DNA of 30,741 nucleotides from CAZQRW01 sp964596115 (GTDB taxonomy: Bacteria; Hydrothermota; UBA3072; B12-G15). Below the pieces are notes generated by a model, which saw only the letters and a program-made list of their open reading frames with translations, had not been told where the DNA came from and did no database searches. The stretch lies in NCBI GenBank assembly GCA_964596115.1, contig CAZQRW010000025.1, positions 1 through 30,741 of the forward strand, given 5' to 3'. This document shows, one piece after another, positions 7,861-16,030 of this stretch (positions are counted from its first letter, which is position 1; each line of letters begins with the position of its first letter). The position numbers and the translations under genes were made by a program.

Positions 7861-8136
7861 TTAATTCAATGCCTCCATAAGCAGTTCTAATGCCTTTTCA
7901 GGTGTATCTGGGACAACATTTTCAATCATCACATGCCCATTCTTATTGGAAAATACCCAGCTTATATCATCTTTTTCCATAATAAGAATAGCTTTGGTTG
8001 GTCGTCTTGTTTTAAACCCTTCCTTTTTTTCAAGCCTGTCAAGATCATAGGTGATCTTTTTCTCAGGGATAATCTTGTAGTTGCCCCTTCCGCCTTTATG
8101 GCATATCGGTGTAGGTTTAAACTTTACATTTATCAT
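7861..8136 (-). CDS. Hypothetical protein, 91 aa
   Basis: A small soluble protein with no signal peptide or membrane helix. It is basic at the N-terminus (KFKPTPICHKGGRGNYKI, including one Cys-His pair) and ends in an amphipathic helix (PEKALELLMEAL). I do not recognise a family. The ATG overlaps the sufS stop (ATGA, 4 nt), and the gene lies directly before apbE, so it is part of the operon and probably real. Its position after a cysteine desulfurase might suggest a sulfur or Fe-S role, but nothing in the sequence proves it. Confidence 0.6.
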   Translation of the reverse strand: MINVKFKPTPICHKGGRGNYKIIPEKKITYDLDRLEKKEGFKTRRPTKAILIMEKDDISWVFSNKNGHVMIENVVPDTPEKALELLMEALN

Positions 8137-9329
8137 ACCATTCCCTTTATTTCATTTACAGCATTCAGAAACATATCTATTTCCTCTTCTGTGTTATATA
8201 TATAAAATGATGCCCTGCAGGTACCAAGGGGTCTATTTATTATATGCTTTAATATATTGTATGCACAATGATGTCCTGATCTAACGGCTATGTTAAACAT
8301 ATCGGATAACAAGAATGCTGCTTTGTGTGGGGTTAAACCCTTTATTTCAAATGAAACGACACCGATCCTTTTGTTATAATCTTTGGGACCAAAGACAGTT
8401 ACTCCAATAGATTTAAGGCCTTCTATTGTTTTTATGCTCAACTCATTCTCATGATTCATAACATTTTCCATTCCTATTTTCATTAAGTAATCAGCAGCCT
8501 CACCCAGTGCAATACCGCCTGCAATATTAGGCGTCCCAGGTTCAAAACGCTCGTATGGATGATCAAGGATGTACGAATCAATATCTACATCTTTTATTGT
8601 TCCACCTCCAATAAGAGCAGGTTTTAATTTATCGAACCATTTCTTATCTATATACAGGATACCTGTACCAGTGGGACCGAGCATCTTATGACCGCTTGTT
8701 GCATAAAAATCAACACCGAGTTCCTTGAGATTTACTGGCAGATGCGGTGCAGCCTGAGCCCCATCAGCCAGGACAGGGACACCTATCTTTTTAGCAATCT
8801 CTACGATTCCCTTTATATCATTTATTGTACCTAACACATTAGATACATGGTTAACAGCAATTAACTTTGTGTGTCTATCAATTGCATTTTCAAAATCCTT
8901 AAGATTAAATATACCCTCTTCATTGGGTTTTATCTTTATCACTTTGGCACCAAAAATTTCAGAAACTTTAAGCCAGGGAAGAAAATTTGAATGATGTTCG
9001 ATTAGTGTAGTTATGATTTTGTCACCTTTTTTCCAGGGTAATGCAAAGGCAAGGGAATTAATTCCATCTGTGGTGTTCTTTGTAAATATTATTTCCTGTT
9101 TTTCAGCTCCAAGGAACCTTGCTACTTTATTATGTGCCTGGTCGTATTTCTCCGTAGCAATAGAGGAAAATTCATACACTCCCCTTGCAATATTTGCATT
9201 AAAGTTATGGTAATAATCCATTTCTGTATCTATTACAACTTCTGGTGTGAGTGAAGTAGCGGCACTATCAAGATAAATAATCCCTTTTTTCAGGATGGGA
9301 AAATCTTCCCTTATACAATCTATATCCAT
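8133..9329 (-). CDS. sufS: Cysteine desulfurase, SufS/CsdA type
   Basis: A 398-aa class-V PLP enzyme that takes sulfur from cysteine as a persulfide for Fe-S clusters and thio-cofactors. The group II (SufS) signature is clear: YLDSAATSLTPEVV (19-32), EHHSNFLPWL (111-120), LADGAQAAPHLPV, the PLP lysine K215 in ATSGHKMLGPTGTG, and the catalytic cysteine in RSGHHCAYNIL at about residue 356. Length normal. It starts at a TAATG overlap with the PAP2 gene, using AGGAGG just upstream. SufB/C/D/U are not in the window, so its acceptor is not shown. Confidence 0.9.
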   Translation of the reverse strand: MDIDCIREDFPILKKGIIYLDSAATSLTPEVVIDTEMDYYHNFNANIARGVYEFSSIATEKYDQAHNKVARFLGAEKQEIIFTKNTTDGINSLAFALPWKKGDKIITTLIEHHSNFLPWLKVSEIFGAKVIKIKPNEEGIFNLKDFENAIDRHTKLIAVNHVSNVLGTINDIKGIVEIAKKIGVPVLADGAQAAPHLPVNLKELGVDFYATSGHKMLGPTGTGILYIDKKWFDKLKPALIGGGTIKDVDIDSYILDHPYERFEPGTPNIAGGIALGEAADYLMKIGMENVMNHENELSIKTIEGLKSIGVTVFGPKDYNKRIGVVSFEIKGLTPHKAAFLLSDMFNIAVRSGHHCAYNILKHIINRPLGTCRASFYIYNTEEEIDMFLNAVNEIKGMV

Positions 9330-9841
9330 TAACGCCTCCTTTTTGTAAGCTTATCCTCTATTCTTTTCACAAGATAACCTGAAAAAATACCGACCAATGC
9401 GCCTCCGATAACATCTGTTGTGTAATGTCTGTTCAAATAAATTCTGGAGAAAGAAACAATCGTAGCGAAGGAGTAAAGAGGAACTCTATAATTAGTATAG
9501 GTACTTGAGTAGATATATGCTATAGCAAAACTACCTGACGCATGACCGGAGGGAAATGATGAATTAAATCTATCATCACTACCATCAGGCCTTTTTCTGT
9601 TTACTGTAATTTTCAAAATAGATGTTATTGCTTGACTGGTAAGCATAGAAAGAAACATGTCCCGTCCAGTATTCCTCATTTTTGTATCTCCGAGTAGTGT
9701 TAGTGAGCAGTAAGCAAGTGCTGCATCTCTTGTCCCAAGGTCTGAGACAATCTCCATTGCATTATCCAAAAATGGACTTCTTTTTGTCTGGATAAAGTCC
9801 TGAATATTTGTATCAAATGATAAAAAAATTAATAAGACCAT
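9329..9841 (-). CDS. PAP2-superfamily membrane phosphatase
   Basis: A roughly 170-aa membrane phosphatase of the PAP2/undecaprenyl-pyrophosphate phosphatase-like superfamily. The three active-site motifs are present: K-x6-RP in KITVNRKRPDGS, PSGH in SSFPSGHASGS, and SR-x5-H-x3-D in SRIYLNRHYTTD, set among hydrophobic helices. Likely substrates are lipid phosphates such as undecaprenyl or phosphatidylglycerol phosphates. The start is revised: a TTG at 9859 would lie upstream of the -10 box, whereas ATG at 9841 lies 6 nt downstream of it and has no Shine-Dalgarno, fitting a leaderless message. It is the first gene of the 11-gene minus-strand run. Confidence 0.85.
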   Translation of the reverse strand: MVLLIFLSFDTNIQDFIQTKRSPFLDNAMEIVSDLGTRDAALAYCSLTLLGDTKMRNTGRDMFLSMLTSQAITSILKITVNRKRPDGSDDRFNSSFPSGHASGSFAIAYIYSSTYTNYRVPLYSFATIVSFSRIYLNRHYTTDVIGGALVGIFSGYLVKRIEDKLTKRRR

Positions 9842-9847
9842 AATGGG

Positions 9848-9875
9848 ATAATAATGCAATATCTATTTTGGTCAA
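9848..9875 (-). promoter_or_regulatory. Promoter of the 11-gene minus-strand run
   Basis: On the minus strand TTGACC (9875-9870), 16 bp, TATTAT (9853-9848), then 6 nt to the ATG at 9841. This predicts a leaderless transcript and decides the start of the PAP2 gene. Confidence 0.65.
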
Positions 9876-9964
9876 GAGAGATTATTGGATATAGCTATTC
9901 TCTATATCCTTCCTTCTATATTCTCCTATAAGTTTTTAAGTAACAATCACAGAAATCAATAAGA

Positions 9965-9992
9965 TTGACAAACAGGTCAATTTCAATAAAAT
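9965..9992 (+). promoter_or_regulatory. Promoter for the YbaK gene
   Basis: TTGACA (9965-9970), 16 bp, TAAAAT (9987-9992). The ATG at 10008 is 15 nt past the -10, so the untranslated leader should be only about 8-9 nt and carries no Shine-Dalgarno. Confidence 0.65.
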
Positions 9993-10007
9993 TTAATTCA
10001 TAATACA

Positions 10008-10466
10008 ATGTTCAATAAAATTAAGACCTTACTAACATCTAAATCAATTGATTTTAGAACAGTGCATCATAGACCTACAAGAACCTCGGAAGAATCTGCA
10101 TTGGCACGTGGTGAAGAGCTGTCGATTGGAGGAAAGGCACTCATCTTAAAGATAGATGATAGTTTTAAGATCTTTGTTTTGAGTGCATCAAAAAAAATAA
10201 ATTCATCCGCCATAAAGAAATATTTCCATGCCAAAAAAATTAGATTTGCAACAAAAGAAGAGCTCTTGAAATTAACGGGCCTCGAGCCTGGAGCTATTCC
10301 TCCCTTCGGAAGACCTTTAATTAATTTAGATTTATACCTGGATAATTCAATCGTTAGAAATACAAGAATTGCCTTCAATGCTGGATCTTTAACCGATTCA
10401 ATAATTATGTCTGTAAAAGATTATTTAATATTAACACAACCTGAAATATTTGATTTTTCAAAGTAG
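10008..10466 (+). CDS. YbaK/EbsC-type aminoacyl-tRNA deacylase
   Basis: A 152-aa single-domain protein of the YbaK/ProX family, which hydrolyses mischarged aminoacyl-tRNAs (for example Cys-, Ala- or Ser-tRNA) in trans. The fold is recognisable from HHRPTRTSEESALARG, the core IGGKALILKID with its conserved Lys, the KKYFHAKKIRFATKEEL segment, LTGLEPGAIPPFG, and the final INLDLYLDN and FNAGS motifs. Which mischarged tRNA it edits is not evident. No Shine-Dalgarno; a short-leader promoter lies upstream. It appears monocistronic, since a strong separate promoter precedes tdh. Confidence 0.82.
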   Translation: MFNKIKTLLTSKSIDFRTVHHRPTRTSEESALARGEELSIGGKALILKIDDSFKIFVLSASKKINSSAIKKYFHAKKIRFATKEELLKLTGLEPGAIPPFGRPLINLDLYLDNSIVRNTRIAFNAGSLTDSIIMSVKDYLILTQPEIFDFSK

Positions 10467-10511
10467 TAAATATGGTTTTTTTATAGTAATCGGACGTGAC
10501 GAATTGGAAGG

Positions 10512-10539
10512 TTGACAAAGTTTTGAATTACTTTATAAT
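10512..10539 (+). promoter_or_regulatory. Consensus promoter of the tdh-kbl operon
   Basis: A perfect TTGACA (10512-10517), 16 bp, then a perfect TATAAT (10534-10539). Transcription should start near 10546, leaving a short leader with GGAG before the ATG at 10560. Confidence 0.8.
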
Positions 10540-10559
10540 CAGCTAAAAAAGGAGTGCTT

Positions 10560-11516
10560 ATGAAGAGAATATTAGTTACAGGTGCAGTTGGTCAGATTGG
10601 CTCTGAATTAACAATGTATTTGAGGGATAAATATGGTGGTGATAATGTGGTTGCTGCAGGCCATAGAAAACAGCCCTCTGATGAGTTACGGAATTCAGGG
10701 CCATTTGTATTTATCGAAGTTGGGAAAATTGAGCAGGTTTCGGAAACCGTCAAAAAATATGGTGTTGGGACTATCTACCATCTTGCCGCCATCCTCTCAG
10801 CAGTTGGTGAAAGCAAGCCTCAACTTGCCTGGGATGTGAATATGAATGGATTATACAATGTTCTTGAAGTAGCAAGGGAACAAAATTGTTCAGTATTTAT
10901 TCCAAGCTCTATTGCTGCCTTCGGCCCCAATACACCAAAGGACAACACACCTCAAGATACCATTCAGAGACCTAATACAATGTATGGAGTAACAAAAGTC
11001 GCAGGTGAATTACTTGCTGATTATTACTTTACCCGCTTTGGGGTTGATACGAGGGGATTACGTTATCCAGGAATAATTTCATATGTAACTCTCCCCGGGG
11101 GAGGAACTACAGATTATGCCGTTGAAATATTTTACGAGGCTATAAAAAAGAAGAGTTACACCTGTTTTTTGAAGTCGGATACCATGCTTGATATGATGTA
11201 TATGCCAGATGCATTAAAGTCCGCAGTTGATCTTATGGAAGCTGATCCATCAAGATTAAAACACAGAAATGCCTTTAATGTTACTGCCTTCAGTTTCACC
11301 CCTGCCCAACTTACAGAGGAGATCAAAAAAATAATTCCAGAGTTTAAGATAAGCTATGAAATAGATCCTGTGAGGCAGGCAATTGCAGACTCCTGGCCAA
11401 ACCATATGGACGATTCTGCTGCGAGGGATGAGTGGGGATGGGAACCTGTATATGATCTAAAGGCAATGGTAAGTGATATGATTGAGAAATTAAAATTAAA
11501 ACTTCAAAAACCATAG
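10560..11516 (+). CDS. tdh: L-threonine 3-dehydrogenase, SDR type
   Basis: A 318-aa extended short-chain dehydrogenase (NAD-dependent epimerase fold) matching the SDR-type L-threonine dehydrogenase, which oxidises threonine to 2-amino-3-ketobutyrate. NAD motif TGAVGQIG (7-14); catalytic Tyr-x3-Lys in TMYGVTKVAGE at about Y142/K146; preceding Ser in PSSIAAFGP; substrate-loop sequence GLRYPGIISYVTLPGGGTTDYA, a signature of this group. The ATG at 10560 is chosen over a GTG two codons earlier because the GTG lies within the Shine-Dalgarno GGAG. The next gene, kbl, begins 10 nt after the stop, with TAGGAGG spanning the stop. The pairing fixes the assignment over generic epimerases. Confidence 0.92.
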   Translation: MKRILVTGAVGQIGSELTMYLRDKYGGDNVVAAGHRKQPSDELRNSGPFVFIEVGKIEQVSETVKKYGVGTIYHLAAILSAVGESKPQLAWDVNMNGLYNVLEVAREQNCSVFIPSSIAAFGPNTPKDNTPQDTIQRPNTMYGVTKVAGELLADYYFTRFGVDTRGLRYPGIISYVTLPGGGTTDYAVEIFYEAIKKKSYTCFLKSDTMLDMMYMPDALKSAVDLMEADPSRLKHRNAFNVTAFSFTPAQLTEEIKKIIPEFKISYEIDPVRQAIADSWPNHMDDSAARDEWGWEPVYDLKAMVSDMIEKLKLKLQKP

Positions 11517-11526
11517 GAGGTTAAAA

Positions 11527-12762
11527 ATGGCATTGTATAATTTTGAAAAGGTTTTAACAGATTACTTAAATGGGTTGAAAGAAAAAGGGACAATGAAGGG
11601 GAAAGAGTTTATAATTACAAGGATAAAGAAACCGGAGGGAGAAAAGGGCCCCAGGTATTTTCTCAAGGGGATGGGTGACAAAGAATTTCTCCGAATGAAT
11701 TCAAATTCATACCTCGGGCTATCCTTGAAGAAGGAAATGATAGAAACAGAAGAGGAAGCTGCTAAGAATTTTGGCGTTGGTCCTGGTGCAGTCCGTTTCA
11801 TTAGTGGAACATTCAAAGCACACAGGGATCTCGAAAAGAAACTCGCGGCGTTTCATAATAGAGATGATGCTATGATATTTAGCGCAGCATATGCTACAGT
11901 GATTGGAATTCTTGCTTCCCTTACTTCAAAAGAAACTATCGTGATAAGTGATGAATTAAACCACAACTGCATAATAAATGCAGTAAGGCTTTCAAGACCA
12001 AAGGATAAGAAGATTTATAAGCACCTTGATATGAATGATCTTGAAGCAAAAATAAAAGAATCAATTGGAAACGCGAAGAGGGTAATCATAGTAACGGATG
12101 GCATATTCAGTATGAGGGGAGATTATGCTCCTGTCGATAAAATCTCTGAAATAAGCAAGCGATATGATTCTCATTTTCCGGAGAATATTATTGTGATAGT
12201 GGATGACTCTCATGGTGTTGGCGCTTTTGGAGAAACAGGAAGGGGCACTGAGGAGTATACAAGAGCAGATGGAGTTGACATACTTGTTGGTACTCTTGGT
12301 AAGGCATTTGGAGTAAATGGTGGTTATGTTGTATCTAGCCAACCTGTTATTACCTATCTGAGGGAGACAGCAATTACATATATTTACTCGAACCCCATCA
12401 CTACTGCTGAGGCAGCAACTGCACTGAAATCTCTGCAGATCCTTGATAGCGATAAAGGAAAGGAAATTTTGAGACACCTGAGGGAAATGACAAAGAGATT
12501 TGAAAAGGGATTGAAAGATCTTGGATATGAAATTATTGAAAGTGACCATCCTATTGTTCCTCTTCTTGTAAGGGATACACAAAAGACAGCTGATATTGTA
12601 AATCACCTTGTTGAGAATGGTGTACTTGCTACCGGTCTTAATTACCCGGTTGTACCAAAGGGTGATGAGACAATAAGATTCCAGGTAAATGCAGATCATA
12701 CACCATTCGATATTGATTATGCAATCGGAGTATTGAGGGATTATAAGGAAAAGCATTCATAA
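11527..12762 (+). CDS. kbl: Glycine C-acetyltransferase (Kbl-like)
   Basis: A 411-aa PLP enzyme of the alpha-oxoamine synthase family. With CoA it cleaves 2-amino-3-ketobutyrate into glycine and acetyl-CoA, completing threonine breakdown begun by Tdh. Visible marks: NSNSYLGLS (58-66), GVGPGAVRFISGTFKAHRDLE (83-103), DELNHNCII (142-150), DDSHGVGAFG (226-235) and the PLP lysine K259 in GTLGKAFGVNGGY. Length is normal. GGAGG precedes the ATG at good distance. 8-amino-7-oxononanoate synthase and serine palmitoyltransferase share the fold; adjacency to tdh decides the call. Confidence 0.92.
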   Translation: MALYNFEKVLTDYLNGLKEKGTMKGKEFIITRIKKPEGEKGPRYFLKGMGDKEFLRMNSNSYLGLSLKKEMIETEEEAAKNFGVGPGAVRFISGTFKAHRDLEKKLAAFHNRDDAMIFSAAYATVIGILASLTSKETIVISDELNHNCIINAVRLSRPKDKKIYKHLDMNDLEAKIKESIGNAKRVIIVTDGIFSMRGDYAPVDKISEISKRYDSHFPENIIVIVDDSHGVGAFGETGRGTEEYTRADGVDILVGTLGKAFGVNGGYVVSSQPVITYLRETAITYIYSNPITTAEAATALKSLQILDSDKGKEILRHLREMTKRFEKGLKDLGYEIIESDHPIVPLLVRDTQKTADIVNHLVENGVLATGLNYPVVPKGDETIRFQVNADHTPFDIDYAIGVLRDYKEKHS

Positions 12763-12854
12763 ATTAGTATATTTTAGAGCTGTAAACATTCTTGATAATG
12801 TAGGTAGGTTAACTTTTAGTATCTCTTTTGTTTAAGACCCATAAGGAGATATAA

Positions 12855-14069
12855 ATGGGTTCTTGTATCTATCTGACTTTTGGTAACATAATTGCGATAC
12901 TTCTGGGATATCTTTTGGGTTCAATCAACCCTTCTTTTATCCTTGGTAAAGTGATAAAAGGTATTGACCTTAGAAATTATGGATCAAAGAATCCTGGAAC
13001 AATGAATGCAATTCATATTATTGGTGGAAAGTGGGCAATTATACCAGCCATCTATGACCCACTTAAAGGGATAATTAGTATATATATTGCTCAATCGCTG
13101 GGGGCAACAACTTTTTTTGCATATGCTGCTGGTATTTCCGCATTAATTGGACATTGTTTTCCGTTCTATCTTAAGTTTAAAGGAGGAGAAGGTGTAGCTA
13201 CTGCTGTAGGAATCTTGTTATGGGGTATATACATAATGGTCAGACACTCGTATTTACCTTATATCGATATTTTATTACTGATCCCCTTTACACTCAGCAT
13301 TTTATATGTGAGTAAGAGTGGAGATATAACTGGTGCTTTCATCTTACCATTCCTGATATTTGCGTTTTTAAGTACAAATCCTTTAAAATCTGCTACGATT
13401 CTGACCAGTATTGTTATTCTCTTTATTCTTTCAAGGAATCTAATCCATATTTATCAGAATAATCTTCTAAATTTTAAGGATATTTCCAATAAAATACAAC
13501 CCTGGAGATTCTGGTTAAGACCTGTTTCTCTTCTTTTTATTGTCTTTTATGAAATCTTCAGTAAACAATTTGTAGTTATCCTGATGGGTAGTGTTGCCCT
13601 CATCTTTCTCATTATGGACACGGTAAGAATGCTCAATAAAGGTGTTAATATGTTTTTGCTAAAAAACTTTATCCTGGGATTTAAAAGAAAAGAAAAACAT
13701 AAATTCAGTTCGATGACAATATTTCTGATAAGTGGAACAGTTATCTTTTTGTTATTTAGTAGGGAAATTGCATTTACTGTATTGGTTTTCCTTATCTTTG
13801 GCGACATGTTGGCAAAATATTTTGGCTTAAGGTATGGCAGACATAGATTTTTCAGAAAATCAATAGAGGGATTTCTTATGTATTTCACCTCTTGTATAGC
13901 AATAGGAATTGTTTTAATGAAATTTCTACCTATAAATATTTATGAAATTGCTCTTGTTTCATTTACTATGTCAATAATAGAAATTTTACCTCTTGGTATT
14001 GACGATAACCTGAGCTCATCCCTTATTGGTGCAGTTGTATATTATGTGGTAAAAAAAGGAGGAGTTTAA
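12855..14069 (+). CDS. PlsY acyltransferase fused to a lipid-kinase-like domain
   Basis: A 404-aa polytopic membrane protein with two enzyme-like parts. Residues 1-200 match PlsY, which acylates glycerol-3-phosphate from acyl-phosphate: GSINPSFILGK (22-32), DLRNYGSKNPGTMNA (38-52) and GHCFPFYLKFKGGEGVATAVG (99-119; the usual GGKG Lys is Glu). Residues about 270-404 match the CTP-dependent dolichol/phytol/diacylglycerol-kinase-like family (SEC59/VTE5 type): FKRKEKHKFSSMTIFLISG, FGDMLAKYFGLRYGRHRFF, KSIEGF and LPLGIDDNLSSSL. PlsY alone is about 200 aa, so this is roughly double length. A clear Shine-Dalgarno AAGGAG precedes the ATG. It may make and phosphorylate, or salvage, lipid precursors in one protein; that coupling is an inference. 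It follows kbl by 92 nt and has no convincing promoter of its own. Confidence 0.85.
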   Translation: MGSCIYLTFGNIIAILLGYLLGSINPSFILGKVIKGIDLRNYGSKNPGTMNAIHIIGGKWAIIPAIYDPLKGIISIYIAQSLGATTFFAYAAGISALIGHCFPFYLKFKGGEGVATAVGILLWGIYIMVRHSYLPYIDILLLIPFTLSILYVSKSGDITGAFILPFLIFAFLSTNPLKSATILTSIVILFILSRNLIHIYQNNLLNFKDISNKIQPWRFWLRPVSLLFIVFYEIFSKQFVVILMGSVALIFLIMDTVRMLNKGVNMFLLKNFILGFKRKEKHKFSSMTIFLISGTVIFLLFSREIAFTVLVFLIFGDMLAKYFGLRYGRHRFFRKSIEGFLMYFTSCIAIGIVLMKFLPINIYEIALVSFTMSIIEILPLGIDDNLSSSLIGAVVYYVVKKGGV

Positions 14070-14083
14070 ATATTTTTAATTAA

Positions 14084-14572
14084 TTATATAAATCTGCCAT
14101 CATCCTTTGCCTCTGGTAGTTTATGAACATTCTTCTCAAGCCACCCTATTTTTTTTACTTTTCTTATATCAAATTCTGGTACATATGGTTTTATATCAAG
14201 CAGAGGTGTTCCATCTATAATATCTACATCCTGGATATAAATTATATTTCCTTCAACCTTAAGAAGATGCACTACAGAAATTCCGATGGGGTTTGGGTGT
14301 GAAGGGGATCTTGTAGCAAATACACCATGAAATTTATTTTCCATATAAGGCCGAACGGTCAAAGAAAAATTTTTTGTCTTATGAAAATGATATATGAGAA
14401 TAATATGAGAAAAACCCTCAATATCCTTTAAACCTTTTGTATATCTCTCAAATACTTCCACACTCCCTTTAATTCCCTTGGCACTCGTAGGTTGAATTGG
14501 AGTTCCTTTTGATTTCTTAAAGGGCGAATGAATAACCCCTATAGGTTCATATATTATTTTTTCTTTCTTCAC
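14084..14572 (-). CDS. trmO: tRNA methyltransferase TrmO (TsaA-like)
   Basis: A 162-aa TsaA/YaeB-family protein. TrmO uses SAM to N6-methylate t6A37 in threonine tRNAs. The diagnostic block GVFATRSPSHPNPIGISVV is present, along with PIGVIHSPFK at the N-terminus, LKDIEGFSHIILIYHFH and the C-terminal VDIIDGTPLLDIKPYVP. The protein is near the bare-domain length, without the longer C-terminal extension of the E. coli enzyme. The start at 14572 is GTG with a poor Shine-Dalgarno. It is the third gene of the TPR/lipoprotein/trmO run and converges on the PlsY fusion gene with only 14 nt between. Confidence 0.88.
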   Translation of the reverse strand: MKKEKIIYEPIGVIHSPFKKSKGTPIQPTSAKGIKGSVEVFERYTKGLKDIEGFSHIILIYHFHKTKNFSLTVRPYMENKFHGVFATRSPSHPNPIGISVVHLLKVEGNIIYIQDVDIIDGTPLLDIKPYVPEFDIRKVKKIGWLEKNVHKLPEAKDDGRFI

Positions 14573-14594
14573 ATTTAATCTGGGTATAGTTTTA

Positions 14595-15236
14595 TTATTT
14601 TATTGTTTTAACCCTCACATTATCAAAAAGTACACCGCCATATATACTTCCAAGCCCCACGCCTCCGAATGAAAGCTTAGGATCGTTATCTTTGATATCC
14701 ATATATTTTTTCCCATTTGCATAAACAACTATAGTATTACCTATTACTTCAATTTTTACATCCCACCAACCCTTCACTTCGAAACCTTTGCTCTCTGCTA
14801 TCATCTGTTTTGTATTGCCCGCAAATTTATATAATCTGATACCAGTCATATAACCTAATCCCTTTGTAATATAGTATCCTTCATTTCCATTATTAGTAAG
14901 TCTGAAAAAGACCCCTGGCTCTCCATCCCGTGTTTTTACCTCAAAAAAATAATCCTTCCAATCGCCAGGAATGAAAATGATACCATTATTGTCCGTTTTA
15001 AGGACATTTCCAATAGTTCCATCTGGCTGGATGGCTGACTCAATAAAATAGCTCCCGGGATTTTTAATTTTCCATTCGCCAAAAGGTGCCTTCTGACCTA
15101 TACCGTAGGAAGAAAAATCATCAGAGAAAACCTCGCTAAGAGAATATGCAGATTTTTTGGTAATTTGTCTTGTAGCACAACCGGATATAATTATTGCAGT
15201 AAATACAACAGGCAAGAAAATACGAAGTGCCTTCAT
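14595..15236 (-). CDS. Lipoprotein with a DUF1080/LamG-like domain
   Basis: A 213-aa lipoprotein: signal sequence with lipobox IISGCAT, so Cys20 should be acylated and the rest exported. The mature part resembles the concanavalin-A-like jellyroll of DUF1080/3-keto-disaccharide hydrolase-type or laminin-G-like proteins. Supporting features are SDDFSSYGIGQKAPFGEWKI, VFFRLTNNGNEGYYI, WWDVKIEVIGNTIVVYANGK and the end FGGVGLGSIYGGVLFDNVRV. These folds commonly bind or act on polysaccharide, but I see no proven catalytic residues. Its ATG overlaps the stop of the TPR gene (ATGA), and trmO follows 22 nt later. Surface-glycan binding is only a guess. Confidence 0.72.
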   Translation of the reverse strand: MKALRIFLPVVFTAIIISGCATRQITKKSAYSLSEVFSDDFSSYGIGQKAPFGEWKIKNPGSYFIESAIQPDGTIGNVLKTDNNGIIFIPGDWKDYFFEVKTRDGEPGVFFRLTNNGNEGYYITKGLGYMTGIRLYKFAGNTKQMIAESKGFEVKGWWDVKIEVIGNTIVVYANGKKYMDIKDNDPKLSFGGVGLGSIYGGVLFDNVRVKTIK

Positions 15237-15880
15237 TGCGAGTCTCCTTTTTTATGGTATTTTTCTTTCAACAATGAGATATATTTTTGAAGAAACGTGC
15301 GTTCAGGGTAGGCTTTAAGTTCCTGCCCTAATTCATCAATTATTCTACTTTGTTCTTTTTCAGGCACTATATTGACCATTTTTTTTAAGACATCCTCATC
15401 TGTTGGGTTCAATTTTCTTGCTATCTCATATTCGTTAAGTGCAGCATCATAATTTTTTTTCTTCTTGTATACTTCGGCGAGAAAATAATGCCCCACAAAG
15501 CTTTGTGGATACATATTTAAAACCTTTTTAAACATAATTTCTGCCCTGTCAAGGTCGTTAATTTTCATAAATACCCTTCCAAGCTGCAATCTCAATAATA
15601 CATTATCTGGGTGTCTCCTTGATAGTCTCCCCATAAACAGGACCAATTCTTTTGAGGGAAGTTGTTCAGAAATAACACTAAGGTTGCTCTGAATTAGGCT
15701 ATCAAGCTTTTGTAAATCATCTTGAATCTTTTTTGTTTTTTCAGGTCTCATTGAATCGGTTGTGTCTTTTAATGTCTCAATAAGCACCCATTTCAAGGAA
15801 TCTGCTCGAGATACCTCTTGTACAATGGTTTTCTTAAGTGAATCTACATTAACATTTACAAGGAATAATAAAATTATCAT
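15233..15880 (-). CDS. Exported TPR-repeat protein
   Basis: About 215 aa: an N-terminal hydrophobic stretch MIILLFLVNVNV acting as a signal or anchor, a charged helical region with several Ser/Asp-Ser-Leu heptad-like repeats, then two to three tetratricopeptide units (PDNVLLRLQLGRVFMKINDLDRAEIMFKKVLNMYP, then QSFVGHYFLAEVYKKKKNYDAALNEYEIARKLNP). TPRs are protein-binding scaffolds. The start at 15880 is chosen over an ATG at 15913 because the latter overlaps the -10 box of the promoter and would put 11 charged residues before the signal. It overlaps the lipoprotein gene by 4 nt; the two probably act together in the envelope. Partner unknown. Confidence 0.7.
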   Translation of the reverse strand: MIILLFLVNVNVDSLKKTIVQEVSRADSLKWVLIETLKDTTDSMRPEKTKKIQDDLQKLDSLIQSNLSVISEQLPSKELVLFMGRLSRRHPDNVLLRLQLGRVFMKINDLDRAEIMFKKVLNMYPQSFVGHYFLAEVYKKKKNYDAALNEYEIARKLNPTDEDVLKKMVNIVPEKEQSRIIDELGQELKAYPERTFLQKYISLLKEKYHKKGDSQ

Positions 15881-15908
15881 ATTCTCTTTTATTTTTAACT
15901 TATAATTT

Positions 15909-15936
15909 AGCATATAAAAGAATCCAAATCTGTCAA
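15909..15936 (-). promoter_or_regulatory. Promoter of the TPR-lipoprotein-trmO run
   Basis: On the minus strand TTGACA (15936-15931), 16 bp, TATGCT (15914-15909). It overlaps an upstream ATG at 15913, so translation should begin at the ATG at 15880. Confidence 0.6.
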
Positions 15937-16030
15937 GACTGTTTTATATATTTTGGTAGTTATTATAGATTAGACTCTCCACAAAGAGTACTCTATTCTA
16001 TTCTATGATATTCTTAAAGAGTAAAATATA

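Noticed and set aside
12061..12756. A long open frame on the minus strand opposite kbl (231 codons).
   Set aside because: It is the antisense shadow of a gene with clear catalytic motifs; cysteine-rich random-looking protein, no Shine-Dalgarno or promoter.
15985..15994. The perfect 10-bp palindrome AGAGTACTCT, with AAAGAGTA recurring at about 16015.
   Set aside because: Too short for a terminator stem, no U-tract after it on the minus strand, and no known operator match.
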